Below, piece after piece: positions 1 through 11,988 of a stretch of DNA of 64,000 nt (positions within the stretch are counted from its first letter, which is position 1; each line of letters starts with the position of its first letter). A model generated the notes under the pieces. That model had not been told where the DNA came from and made no database searches. It saw only the letters and a program-made list of their open reading frames with translations. Origin of the DNA: Batkoa obscura (lineage: Eukaryota; Entomophthoromycota; Entomophthoromycetes; Entomophthorales; Batkoaceae); contig JASVEC010000002.1 in assembly GCA_030770535.1 (NCBI GenBank), positions 2,232,001 through 2,296,000 on the forward strand, in the 5' to 3' direction. A program made the position numbers and the translations under genes.

Positions 1-1066
1 TTAGTATCCCCAGAAACTCCTGCAGATAATGGATCATAAGCTAAAGCATGATCTGCAAATAAAACTGGGTCAAAGTTCATATAATTTAAATTTCCAAGTC
101 CAGTTGGATCAAGTGGGTTATAACCTGCTAATCCTGGATTAACCCCAAAGTTTAAACTAGGATCATAAACAGGTTGTTTATAAAGATCGAGATTTGGTTG
201 TAAAAGGTATGAATTATCTGTAAGTGAAGGCATTAAGTTAGAAAGTGGATCATTATATAAAGGTGGCATCATATAACTTAAAGAATTATAAGCAGCATCA
301 TTAGAGAATCCAAGAAGTGGGGTAGAATTAAAATCTAAAGGAAGAGCTGCAAATGCATCATGAGGAAGTGCATCACTAATTAATGGCGTTTGAAGTGTAG
401 AATAACCTGTGTTTACTGTGTCTGAAGTTTGTTCATCCGGAGATGAACTTTTCTTTTGGGCTGATTCTGAGCTAGTAGAAGAAGGTAATTCAGCGGATGA
501 AGATCTCTCAGTCTCTGGAGTTGCTTGAGCTCCACTTTCCTTTTTTAAATCTGAATCTTTTAAGTTTTTACTATCGAAAGTTTCAGGTAACCCTGTTTTT
601 GCTCTTTTGGTCAATTGCTCAAAATAGGCCAGTTTTTCTTGCAATTGTTGATTTTCTTCATTGGCTTGTTTGTTTGCTTTTTCAAGATCTTCAACTTTGC
701 TTTCTAAAACTTTAACATAATTTTCTTTACGCTCACGAAACGCTCTTTGTGCTGCTCTGTTTTGGGCAACACGTTTCTAAAATTATTAATATTGATTCTA
801 ACTTTAAAAGTATTCAAACATACATTAGTTGGCTCTGAAGTGGCTGGTTTACGTCCAGGTTTTTTACGGGCCTTTTCTTCAGAACCTTCTCCATCTGCAT
901 CTTTATCTATTAATTAATTAAGGTTATATAAAATTATTATTGAATATATAAACCTACCATCTTCATCAACTATTTTTTCAGGTAATGACACAGTGTTATC
1001 TGCAATCTTTCTTTTTTCGTCAATAGATTCCATTAACAATTCTAATCCTTTTTCAACAGAGCACAT
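1..1066 (-). CDS. AP-1/Yap1-like bZIP transcription factor (C-terminus cut by window edge)
   Basis: Nuclear DNA-binding regulator of the fungal Yap1/Pap1 class, which usually controls oxidative and other stress responses. Three exons are readable: 958-1066, 824-906 and 776 down to the edge; both introns are GT-AG and keep frame. The basic region (about residues 65-82) reads KRVAQNRAAQRAFRERKE, the Yap-type signature with NRAAQRAFRERK, and is followed by a heptad-leucine coiled coil to about residue 113. A lysine/arginine-rich stretch precedes it. The rest is Ser/Asn/Pro-rich. At least 322 residues are present and the end lies outside the window. Class is confident; the exact orthologue is not, because the C-terminal cysteine-rich domain that would identify Yap1/Pap1 is not in view. 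Confidence 0.85.
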
Positions 1067-2044
1067 AATAGTAAATAAATTTAAATAAAATGTCGAAATA
1101 AACTAAAAAACTAAAAATTAAATACTATTGCTTATCACTTTCTATATTTATTGCCCGGAATAAAGTTAAACCTTAGCCAATCATAGTTCTCCTTTGCTGA
1201 ATATTTTTTCGGGATATGGAATTTAATGGACCCGACAATTACACCGGCTTAGCTGCGGGTATTGATTCATATAATTGGTTAATAAAAGATCTAAAAAGGT
1301 GTGAATATCGAATCAAAGTTGAGATTCAATATCGAACTTGTTTATTAATTTTATCATTCAACTCCCTAAAGTCAATTTGGCATTGTTAAAAGCAATGAAT
1401 AATCTTGAAGTTATGATAGTTTCATTTTAAAATTAAACTAAAAGACAAATATAGAAAATGGACTAATCGAGTGGCCCTTTTATTTGCTACTTTCAAATTA
1501 GATCATGGCTTTTATTAAATAAAATTTATTAGAAATTCATTAAGCATTCGAACTCAGCATTCAATTCTTAGTAATGTTATTTACATTAATAGTTCAAAAT
1601 ACAAATTTAGTTGTCATCTTATTAAAATTATTAAAATTTAAATTATCTGGATTCAACGTTATATTATATTACTTACATAGTAAGTATTGTTATTTTGTCT
1701 TTAATATATGAATTAATCCATGAAACAAATCTTAATGCTTATAAAAGATATAAGCCAAACACTAATTATCATATGAATTAAAAAATATTATACATCATTG
1801 TATTTATTTAAAACAGTTCGAGAAGAATTATTTTAATCTTGAAAGAGCTAGAAGAATCTTAATCGGATATTTTTTATACTATATTCTATTTACCCTTTAT
1901 TCAACTTCAAGTTCAAAAGAAATTACATTGTATTTTTTTCTTGACTTCATTTTTTTCTATTCTAAGTGCTCTGTTTAGAGAGAAAAACTATTAGTAAATT
2001 CGTAAAAATACATCTCAACTGACAAAGTTCAGTTATATAGTAGC
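1067..2044. other. Upstream region of the bZIP gene
   Basis: AT-rich noncoding DNA. A CCAAT motif lies at 1177-1181, about 110 bases upstream of the bZIP ATG. About 1925-2018 is a worn copy of the MITE family described elsewhere (the core 'aagtgct' and the 'acatctc' end remain). No gene seen. Confidence 0.5.
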
Positions 2045-2480
2045 TAATTTATATTATCATACTAATTTCCAACTCAATGGTTGTGTTTTTATTTCAAAAT
2101 AACTAGTTAGTACTCGAAATTTATACTTTAAGTATATTATATTAAATAACTTTATAAAACTATTTACTAGACTTTTTACAAAAATAACTCACGCCATCAC
2201 TAATAATATCATTGTTAAATTAGATTATGTATAATTAACAAATTAAAAGATATTTTGTTGTAATTGATTGCTTTGTATAATAACACCTTTTTATTATTAA
2301 CAATACAATAAAGCTTAATTAAAATACAAACTTTATATTAGTTTAATCTACTGTTTGTATAATCAAACTCTTATTAAGTAATATAACAATTTCTTTAATG
2401 TACAACATTTGTAGCTTTTAATGAAATAATTCTTGAATTTTTGTTTAATTTAAGAAGATTACAATTTGAAAAATTATTAG
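2045..2480 (+). repeat. 436-base direct repeat, copy 1
   Basis: Identical by eye, base for base, to 11065-11500 (constant offset 9020). It has no ORF, no clear terminal inverted repeats and no obvious target-site duplication. Sequence on either side of the two copies is unrelated. Could be a non-autonomous element or a recent segmental copy. Confidence 0.9.
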
Positions 2481-2513
2481 TTTGATACTTTTATTTAATT
2501 GAAGATTGATATA

Positions 2514-2614
2514 TGGGGATGTTTTTTCTGATTTCATTACTTTTTCCATCTTTTAAATGCTATTTAAGTAGAAAAATTGTTAACAAAATTCTTAAATGAA
2601 AAAATACATCCCCA
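2514..2614 (-). repeat. TA-flanked MITE, copy 1
   Basis: About 101 bases with imperfect terminal inverted repeats (TGGGGATG ... CATCCCCA) between TA dinucleotides. It carries the family core 'ttttccatctttta' and 'aaaattctta'. Strand is given relative to the form that begins TGGGGATGTATTTTTGTG. Confidence 0.85.
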
Positions 2615-2690
2615 TATTATATTTTTGAATAAAATTGTCTAGATCTTTATATTAAATAAATTTAGTCCAAAAGATCATTAGAACTTCATA

Positions 2691-2790
2691 TGAGGATGTA
2701 TTTTTGTGTTTAAGAATTTTACTAACAAATTTTCCACTTAAATAGCGCTTAAAAATGGAAAAAATAATGAAGTCGAAAAAAACACTCCCA
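2691..2790 (+). repeat. TA-flanked MITE, copy 2
   Basis: 100 bases, opposite orientation to the copy 77 bases away. Ends TGAGGATG and CACTCCCA between TA dinucleotides. Confidence 0.85.
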
Positions 2791-2932
2791 TATCTTTTTT
2801 AAGAATTTTAGTTAAAAAATTAGTTAACTTTAATTATAATACTAAAAAAAGAACATTTAAATAAAATAATACTAAAGCTAACTTAAAAACAGACTGATTT
2901 CAAAATAGTCATTGATCTTTATTATTTTACCC

Positions 2933-4466
2933 TTATTGTAACAACCAAGGAGCAGCAAATTTAGCTTTTTGATTGGACATATCAGCTTCTTCCAACTTCA
3001 ACATATGTTGTACTTTTGATAAACCAAAATAAAGTATTGCTGTCAATTTAGCATCTTTTAAGTTTAAACTCAAAGTGGAATTAATAAACCTAATCAATGC
3101 TAATAATTCTTTCTTATTTAAATTAATCAATTGATTTAATTGAATCAAAATAAAGATTAATCTTAAATTGATACTATCTGGATAAGAGTTAAGGGAGATA
3201 ATTAATTGAGTATGAGAATGATTCATTACATAATCATTAATAGATAATAACAAATTAGAAAAATTTAATGGGTCTTGTTTAGCTAAATAAAAATAGCAAT
3301 ATAGAATTAAGTCTGAAAACACTCAAAAATTAAAAAAATTACCTTTTGTGTTCTTAGGAACATTTAATAACTCATCAATAGCTGCTTGTTTCAATTCCAA
3401 TTCATTAGTAAAAGTAGCCAAACTATATAAAATACATAGTGTTTCTATTGTATAAAATTGATTTTCAATTGAATTTAATAATAATTGTTGGGCCATATCT
3501 AAATGTTGTTGGGAATTTAATTGATATAATAATTTACTCATCAATATTGTTGAATATAATTGATAATCTAAATGGTTTAATGTGGACTCAAAACAATCAA
3601 AACTTTCTTGTAAAGAATTATTAAAATAATAAGCTAAGCCTAATCCAATATTAATTTGTATTTTTTGTTCTTCAGTTAATTGATTATTATATTTATTTAA
3701 TAAATATTGAAATTGATTAATAGATTCTATATAATTTTCACTAGAACATAATACTCGTGCATAATTCAATATTACTAAGATATAAAATCTGTTATTATCT
3801 TCTCTTTCTTTTTCTTTTTCTTTTTCTAATAATTGTTTACTATTTTTAAAACATTCAATTGCTTCTTTAAAAAATTGAAGTCTCTCATAATATAATCCCA
3901 TTAAATTAAAAGCTTTTGGATCTGATTGATTTATTTCTAAATATTTCATAATACTTAATTGACCTAAATCATATTTTTTAAATTGAAACATTAAATTGGA
4001 ATATTCATAATATAAATTTATACAATTAAATTGATTTAATTCATTAATATGAATTGTCATTTCATTACTTTCTTTTAATTTTAATTTATTCATTAAAATT
4101 AATTTACCTATTAAATTATTGATTGAATCAGGTTGAATATCTATACTTTTATTAATCAATTGTTCACTTAATTCATTATCTCCTTGTAATAAACATAAAT
4201 AGCCATAATTTGTTAAGGAAGATGAATTCTAAAATAAAAAACGAAATAAAAGTTAAATATAATAATTGAATTAAAATTAAAATTAAAATTACTTTATGAT
4301 TTTCTAAAATAGAAGCTTGAATAAAAGCATGCTGGGCTAGTTTTGGATTCAATTTTAAATTTAATACACCTAATAAATTCCAAGCTTTGGAATAAGATGG
4401 ATTTAATTGGATACAACGTAATAAATAATTAAAACTTAATTTATAATAAAATTCTTGTTGTTGTAA

Positions 4467-4499
<33 letters not shown>

Positions 4500-5984
4500 C
4501 TTATTTAATATAAAATAATTTCTTGCAATCTTATATAAAATATTAATAATTGGTGATTTATTAATTATTAATATTCTTTTATAACTTAATATGGATAGTA
4601 ATAATATTTTATTTAATTGTATTGAATTATTATTATCAATTAATTCCATCTTATCTTTTTCATTAAAATTGAGATTTAATTCTTTTATTAATTGATTTAA
4701 TAAACTAATATCAATTGAATTTAATTGATTTAATAATAATCTAAAAAAATACAATGTTTCTGCAATTAATTCCCAACACATGAATGAATTCTTATCTACT
4801 TGAATCCCATTTAATAAATTTTCCAATGAATCATTCAAAATACTTGCTGCATAACCAAAATCCCCAGATTTAAAACATTGATTTGCAAAATTCAAATATA
4901 CTTCCGATAATAATAAAATGATTGGTAAATAATTTGTTTTCTTATTATTTAATTCAATTAATAAATTAATTGCTTCTTTGAATTGATTTAATTTTAAATA
5001 AACTTTAGCTAAATAATAAGAACTAATAATATCTTCCTTATTCTGTTTTAAAAAACATTTTGAACTAGCTTTATATCTCCCTTCTTTATAATATGCTAAC
5101 CCTAATCCTTTCCATACTACTAAATTATCCGAATTTAATTTTAAACTTTTTTGAAAACTAATAATTGCATTATTACTATCATTTTTAGACTAAAAAATAA
5201 TACATTGTTAATATTAATATTATTATTATTCGTACTATTATTATTAATTTTACCATATCTAAATAACCTTTTTTTTCCCAAACCCAACTTGAATTAGGTA
5301 AGTAATGGATCATCTGATTTAATAATTGTTCAATAAATTCCCACTCTTTTTTATCAGTTTGAATTTGATAAATTAATTTATAACAATCTTCTAATTTTGG
5401 TTGATATTTAATAGCATTAATAAAACATTTTAATGCTTTATTATGATTGAATTGAATTTGTTGATAATAATAACCTAAATATTCTAATACTTCTCCAAAT
5501 TCATTATTATTTTTTAAACTCTTTATAAGATAATCATAACTCAATTCGTATTCCTTATTTTCCCAATAAACTACTCCTAATCGATAATAAGTTTTATAAT
5601 CATTTGGTTGATTTTGTATTACTTTTAATAATAACTGTTTGCCTTCTTCTATCTTATTTAATTTAATTAAACTCCAACCTTTAATACTTAATATATTAAA
5701 ATTATTATTAATAGTTTCATTATTATTAATCCATTCTAATAATAAGCTATAATTCTTTTTCATTAATCCATATTCTAATAAACTCTATAAAAAATAACAA
5801 TTAATTATTATTATTATTAAAATCAATGAAATAATAGTTTACCTCAAAAGCATATAAATTATTATTATTATTATTAACAATAATTTGTAATAATTGATAA
5901 GCTTGATTATGAAATGATAAATTATCACTTTTTAAGTAACAATTACTTATGTTTAATTTACATGAATCATAGACACTATGAACA

Positions 5985-6025
<41 letters not shown>

Positions 6026-7728
6026 CATTTAAGTAAATATAAGATATATTTACTTACTTTTGAATTAATTCTAATTCCCCTTTAAATAAATGTTCGATAT
6101 GAGTTAATAAAGATTTGGCTACTTTAAGCGCCAAATCATAGTATTTAAAATTAAATAATAACCATAACGTTGAATGCATTGTAAACAATTCTTTGCTTTC
6201 TTCTACCTCTTCAATCAATTCCTAATAAAATGTTATATATATTTATATATTATATATTATATTAATTAAATAGTTACTTTAAAATCAATTTCTTCATTTA
6301 ATTCTTTAAATTGATCAAAATCCACATGATGATTTTTAACTAATAATGCTATTCTTTTAAATAAACAGCTATCATCCTCTTCTAATTCAATATATTTTTT
6401 TAATTGATCATTATTGTATAATTCTATATTTAAAATTAATTAATTAATATTCTTATATAAAAATAATAATAATCATTTACCAGGATGACAAACATTCTCA
6501 AAACTAATCAACGCTTGATAAGTAACCTTTGATTCCATCTGATGTTCAATTAAATATTGAGCATAACTTTGTAAATCAAATAATAACTAATAATTGTATT
6601 TAATAAATATTTTAATAATAAATAAAATAATGATCTTTTTAAAAAAATTTACATTTTTTTTGCCTTTAATAAAAGTAGATCCCACAAGATAATATAAATG
6701 TTCTAAATATTTTTTAGAATATTGAATATATTCTTCACTTTTAATATCCATATTTATAGCTCCCATTAATTGAATAATATCTAACAAACAATTCAAATAC
6801 TAAATAAAATAAAAATCAATTTTATATTAATAAAATCTTATTTTCAGAATTTAAACTTCAAATTACCTTTTTATCTTCATAAACTTCAGTTCGAACTTTA
6901 AATTTAATAGTGATCATTGAATCTTCTGATAAACTTCTTCTTTTTGATTCAATTAATTTTTCTATTAATGATTCTTTTTGTGAACAAAGAATACTTTCAA
7001 TTTTGTAATATTGAAATAATAACTTGCTTTGATCAACATAGTATTCTTCTCGATAATGCGGTGAACCAGGTAATAAATCTCTGGTCAATTCTAGAATCTA
7101 AAAGAGAACGATTAAAATGAGATTGAAGTTAAAATAGAGTAACTTACTTTTTCTTCATGTCCTGTTAAATTTTCATAATATTGAATTAAATTTTGTGTTA
7201 TTTCAAAATATTTAGCATATAGTTCACTATTATTTTAATAATTTAAAAATTAATAAAGTAATATTTTATTTTTTATAATAACAATAATATACTTACTTTC
7301 TAAAATAACATTGTCTTGCTTTTTCATATTCAATAATTAGTTTTTCACTATCTTGTTGTTTTTCATATAATTGAATTAAACCCTATTTGAATGAAAAATA
7401 ATTAAGATTTTAAAAACATCCACTTTTTTTCTCAGTGTTACCTGATAAACTACAGGTAAATCTGGCTTTAATCCCAATGCTTTCAAGTAAGCCATTTCTG
7501 AATCTTGATATTCATTCAAATGAAATTGAGCTAAACCTAAATATAACCAACTAGATATGAAATTTGATTTAATTAATCATTTGCTTTAGAAAATAGAATG
7601 AATAAATTTTACACCTGATGATTAGTACCTTCAAATAAAAGTACTCTTTTGCATCCATCTTTTGCTTTTTTATATTCTTTATTAGCTAGATCTTGACGTA
7701 TTTTTTTAATTGTTTCTTTATTGTTCAT
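2933..7728 (-). CDS. SKI3: Superkiller protein 3-like TPR protein (SKI3/TTC37)
   Basis: Scaffold of the cytoplasmic Ski complex (Ski2-Ski3-Ski8), which feeds mRNA to the exosome for 3'-5' decay. Tetratricopeptide repeats run along the whole product, roughly 1,300-1,400 residues over more than ten exons, close to Ski3 length. The N-terminus (MNNKETIKKIRQDLANKEYK) resembles the TTC37 start. Exon 1 is 7613-7728 and exon 2 is 7442-7550; the junction is phase 2 and gives VWLYLGLAQF, a TPR helix. The largest uninterrupted blocks are 3323-4159, 4176-4895 and 5185-5763. Poly-Asn runs come from AAT/ATT repeats. The end reads AAPWLLQ. TPS1 lies 255 bases upstream on the same strand. Other long TPR proteins are possible, but the length and N-terminus favour Ski3. 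Confidence 0.78.
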
Positions 7729-7983
7729 CTTTTGTTTGAAAAAATATCAAAAAAAAGTTCTTTCAATTTATCAAATTAAAATTTAATTTCATTCATTTTA
7801 TTCTTATAAAATTTCATAATGACATTACATTACATTATGCAAAAAATAAGATATAAAAATATAAAAATAAAAATAAGTTCATCTTTGTTCAACTTTAACA
7901 ATTTAATAATAGGGAGGATAGAAAATGGTTGATGGAAGGTTCAATTGAATCAAAACTCCATTGGAAAAAATACTATTAATCAA

Positions 7984-8775
7984 TTAAGCTTCAAGCTCAC
8001 GTACGAAATTGAGACCCCAATAAGCTGCGGTATATTTAGTGACATATCGAAATAATTTTTGAAAATTTTCCGATTTTTCTTGATTAGAAAGGGTTAAAGC
8101 TTGAAAGATTTTACTAGCTAAATCTTCAGTATCCCATGGATTAACAATAAGTGAACCATTTAATGATTGAGCTGCTCCAGCAAATTCAGACAATATTAAA
8201 CTACCGTGATTATCTTGCTGTGAAGAGATAAATTCATAAGATACTAAATTCATACCATCTCTAGTGGAAGATACTAAACAGATATCAGACATAGCATATA
8301 AGGCTACTAATTCTTGAAAATTAACTGATTGATACATAAAGTGAATTGGAACATATTCAATTGTGCCTAATAAATAAATAAACTTAATATATTAAATATA
8401 TTGAAATGTATTAAAATTACCAAATCTTCCATTAATTCTACCAACCATTTCATTAACTTTACATGTTAAATATTGATATTCATCAACATCACTTCTAGAT
8501 GGTACTGCTACTTGAATTAAAACTACCTATTAAATAAAATAAAATAAAATAAAATAAAATAAAATATTATTATTATTTACCTTTCCAATAAATTCGGGAT
8601 ATTTTTCAAAAAAATATTCAATACCAGCTAATTTTTGAGGCACCCCTTTAATATAATCTAATCGATCCACACCAACAATGACTTTAGTTCCTTTAAACTT
8701 TTCTTTTAATCTTTTAATTCTTTCCATTACTGTTTCTGTTTTTAATTCCTATTAGATTAAAATAAATAAATATAC

Positions 8776-8806
<31 letters not shown>

Positions 8807-9693
8807 CAATTACCTGTAAAAACTTTTCCGGATCAATACCAATAGGAAAAGTACCCACTTTAACTTTTCTATTCTCAAATTCAATATGATTTGGTGTCGT
8901 CTCCAAATTCATAACCAAACTACATGATGATAAGAAATGTCTTGCATAATCATAAGTATGAAAGCCTAAGAGATCAGCATTAAGTACACCTAAAAGTACT
9001 TCTTTTCTCACCGGTAAAATACGATAAATTTCACTAGATGGAAAAGGGGTATGCAAAAACCAACCAATTTTCACATTTTTATATTGATTTCCCATTTTTT
9101 GTCTTAATAATTGAGGTAAAATCATTAAATGATAATCATGAATCCACACCAAATCCCCATCTTGTAATTCTTCAAATACTGCATCAGCAAATAATTCATT
9201 TGCCTTTTTATACGCTTCCCAAGCTTCATCATTAAATGATATTTCTCCTGGATGATAATGAAACAATGGCCATAAAATACTATAGAATAAATAATATATT
9301 TAATATTGTTCCATTCTATTCTATTAAATTGAATTTACCTATTAGAAAACCCATTATAATGAGCTTCTGCTAAGTCATCCTCTAAAAATACTGGTTTACA
9401 ATTAAATTCTTCTTTTAATGAAGCGCAGATTGTTTTTCTATCATCTTCATTAAAATCCTTGCCTATAAATTTTCGATTTAATTTTATATACTTTAACTTC
9501 AAATAGAACAAAACTTACCCGGCCAACCAATCCATTTAAATGACATTTCTTTTTTCAATCCAGAAAGTGCAGAAACAAGTCCACCTGAACTCATGGAATA
9601 AGAATAACTAGAATCCTCTCCTTTTTTTATAGTGATTGGTAAGCGATTAGATATCACTAATAATCTTTGACCACTACTTTCTTTATTAGACAT
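7984..9693 (-). CDS. TPS1: Alpha,alpha-trehalose-phosphate synthase (UDP-forming)
   Basis: Cytosolic GT20 enzyme joining UDP-glucose and glucose-6-phosphate into trehalose-6-phosphate, for stress protection and glycolytic control. Six exons. Motifs in order: VISNRLP near the N-terminus; SGGLVSAL; GWPG; WIHDYHLMILP; GWFLHTPFPSSEIYRILPVR; GVDRLDYIKGVPQKL, the phosphate/UDP-binding segment; STRDGMNLVSYEF; and VNPWDTEDLA. About 500 residues, matching single-domain Tps1 without a phosphatase domain. Start chosen as the only ATG before VISNRLP. All introns are short GT-AG. No missing catalytic segment seen. Confidence 0.96.
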
Positions 9694-10010
9694 TCCTCTT
9701 TAAAATTTAAATTAACTTTATCAAAAATTCTCTAAAAATTACTACCTCATTTACTTTTATATAATTATTAACCATTTACAAATTAAAATAAAATTCTAAC
9801 CATGACATCATGTAGTAGGAAATAGATGGGAAGCCATAAATTAGCCAATAAAATCCAAAGTTAGACCAACCACTTTAATAAAATTCACTTCATTGGCTTG
9901 ATTCAAAAATTAAATCCCTATCTTTTAGACTCCGATGTGGAAGTTAACATTTCAATAGGGGCAATAGTCTACAAAAGGTGACGTAGTTAAGTTGATTTTT
10001 AGGGGATGAT
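9694..10010 (-). promoter_or_regulatory. TPS1 upstream region with STRE-like and CRE-like motifs
   Basis: Two AGGGG pentamers (9957-9961 and 10001-10005) match the stress response element bound by Msn2/4-type zinc fingers. A TGACGTAG (9979-9986) matches a CRE/bZIP site. CCAAT or its complement occurs near 9845 and 9893. Yeast TPS1 is controlled through STREs. Function here is inferred from short motifs only. Confidence 0.4.
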
Positions 10011-11064
10011 TTCATAATTCGTACCATTGTAATAAATATTAATTTATACAAAGATAAAAGAGATAAGATAAAACATGTATAAATAAAAGTATGTGTTTCT
10101 ATTTGATATTATATTAGACTTAGTTAACTTTTGTATGTGTTATGGAAAACTTATGTCTTGTTAAGAAGTAGATTAATGTAGCTGTTTTCTAAAAATTGAA
10201 TTAGTTGAAGTAACTTTGTATCTTGCTGTTTTATTAGTTAGTGTCACTGTCTTTGCTATAAAAATGACAAGTTAATTTATTCTCTATAGAGGAATAATTG
10301 AAATAAAAAATAAATTTGAGTTTTTTTTATAAAATTCGATAATTATTTATTTTGATAGGGAAATTTTATGTTCTATAATTTATTTAATATCATAAACAAA
10401 TTGATAGATTCTCTTAAAAATTCCTATATTTTTTATTATGAAGCAACTACAAAATATAATAATATTATTATATCTTACATATTGTTAAGAAGCTTGGAAA
10501 AATTAAAATTAAATTTTAATTTTAATTTGATTAACTCTTATATAGCTACTACAACTTGTTTGTAACTTTTAACTGTTCATTTGAAAAGAATACTTTTCTA
10601 AAACTAGGCAAAATTTTATATTAGGCTTAAAAAAATCAAATAAATAAATAATAATTAGCTTTAAAAACTACCGCAAATTGAATCGCAATAAACTTTTAGC
10701 AGCGATAATTTTAACTTACTATTACTTGAAATCAAAGAATATTTATAATACTATTACTTAAATAAAAGACTAATAATAATAATAATAATAAAGGTTGTAA
10801 AAACACTATTATTAAATGTTTTTTTTATCAATTATTAAAAGATGAATTGTTTATTATAATAGAAAAAGGTATTATAAAATAATTTGATGTTTTTATACTA
10901 CATTATAGCTATAAAAAGACACTTGTTGAAATTAGGAGTATAATTTTTGGTTTGATTCAAGCTGGAATTCAAATATCTGTAACGAATGTTTTATTTTGTT
11001 GTTTATCTATTTACAGTTATTAAAGTACAAATACCCAACAGCTAACGATAATTTTTATAATTGG
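10011..11064. other. Noncoding AT-rich stretch
   Basis: No gene, RNA or recognisable element. The longest open frames lack coding character. Confidence 0.5.
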
Positions 11065-11500
11065 TAATTTATATTATCATACTAATTTCCAACTCAATGG
11101 TTGTGTTTTTATTTCAAAATAACTAGTTAGTACTCGAAATTTATACTTTAAGTATATTATATTAAATAACTTTATAAAACTATTTACTAGACTTTTTACA
11201 AAAATAACTCACGCCATCACTAATAATATCATTGTTAAATTAGATTATGTATAATTAACAAATTAAAAGATATTTTGTTGTAATTGATTGCTTTGTATAA
11301 TAACACCTTTTTATTATTAACAATACAATAAAGCTTAATTAAAATACAAACTTTATATTAGTTTAATCTACTGTTTGTATAATCAAACTCTTATTAAGTA
11401 ATATAACAATTTCTTTAATGTACAACATTTGTAGCTTTTAATGAAATAATTCTTGAATTTTTGTTTAATTTAAGAAGATTACAATTTGAAAAATTATTAG
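11065..11500 (+). repeat. 436-base direct repeat, copy 2
   Basis: Identical copy of 2045-2480, same orientation, about 9 kb away. SKI3 and TPS1 lie between the copies. Confidence 0.9.
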
Positions 11501-11893
11501 CTTAATTTTCAATTAAATAATACAAATGCCCTATTATGTTTTTTGTTAAATATAACTATTTAAATTCATGTATAGTAGTTTCATTAAAAAGATTTAATTT
11601 TTCTTATAAATGATCCTTTAGTTAGTTATTATTATATTTACTGTCTTTTATAAAAATTTATCAAATTTATTTTTAATACAATAATAGGCTCTGATAAGTT
11701 ATAATATAATTTAAATTTATTTAGTATTGTAAGGAATTTACTTGTTAGTAAAATTCTTGAAAAACACATCTCCAAGTATTATTTATTTTGTTAAATTATT
11801 TTATAATATTTCAAACTATATGCTACTTTTGACTTTAATAGACCAGTTGATTTCTAATTAATTCGAACCAATATATAAAACTTCTGCTTTATA

Positions 11894-11988
11894 TGGTAGT
11901 GTTTTTTGACTATTATTTTTTCTATTTTTTAAGTGTTATTTAAGCGGAAAATTTGTTAGTAAAATTCTTAAAGAAAAATACGTCCCCA
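11894..11988 (-). repeat. TA-flanked MITE, copy 3
   Basis: About 95 bases, more worn at one end (TGGTAGTG) than at the other (CGTCCCCA). Family core present. A fragment of another copy may lie at about 11740-11785. Confidence 0.75.

Noticed and set aside
2045-2480. Reading the 436-base repeat as a solo LTR
   Set aside because: No TG...CA ends, no target-site duplication, no tRNA primer site nearby.
8528-8566. Tandem 'ataaa' and 'tta' arrays inside introns (for example 8528-8566 and 8776-8804)
   Set aside because: Simple microsatellites in introns; too common here to be informative.
10368-10565. 65-codon open frame downstream of the TPS1 promoter
   Set aside because: Asn/Ile/Tyr-rich chance frame, no motif.
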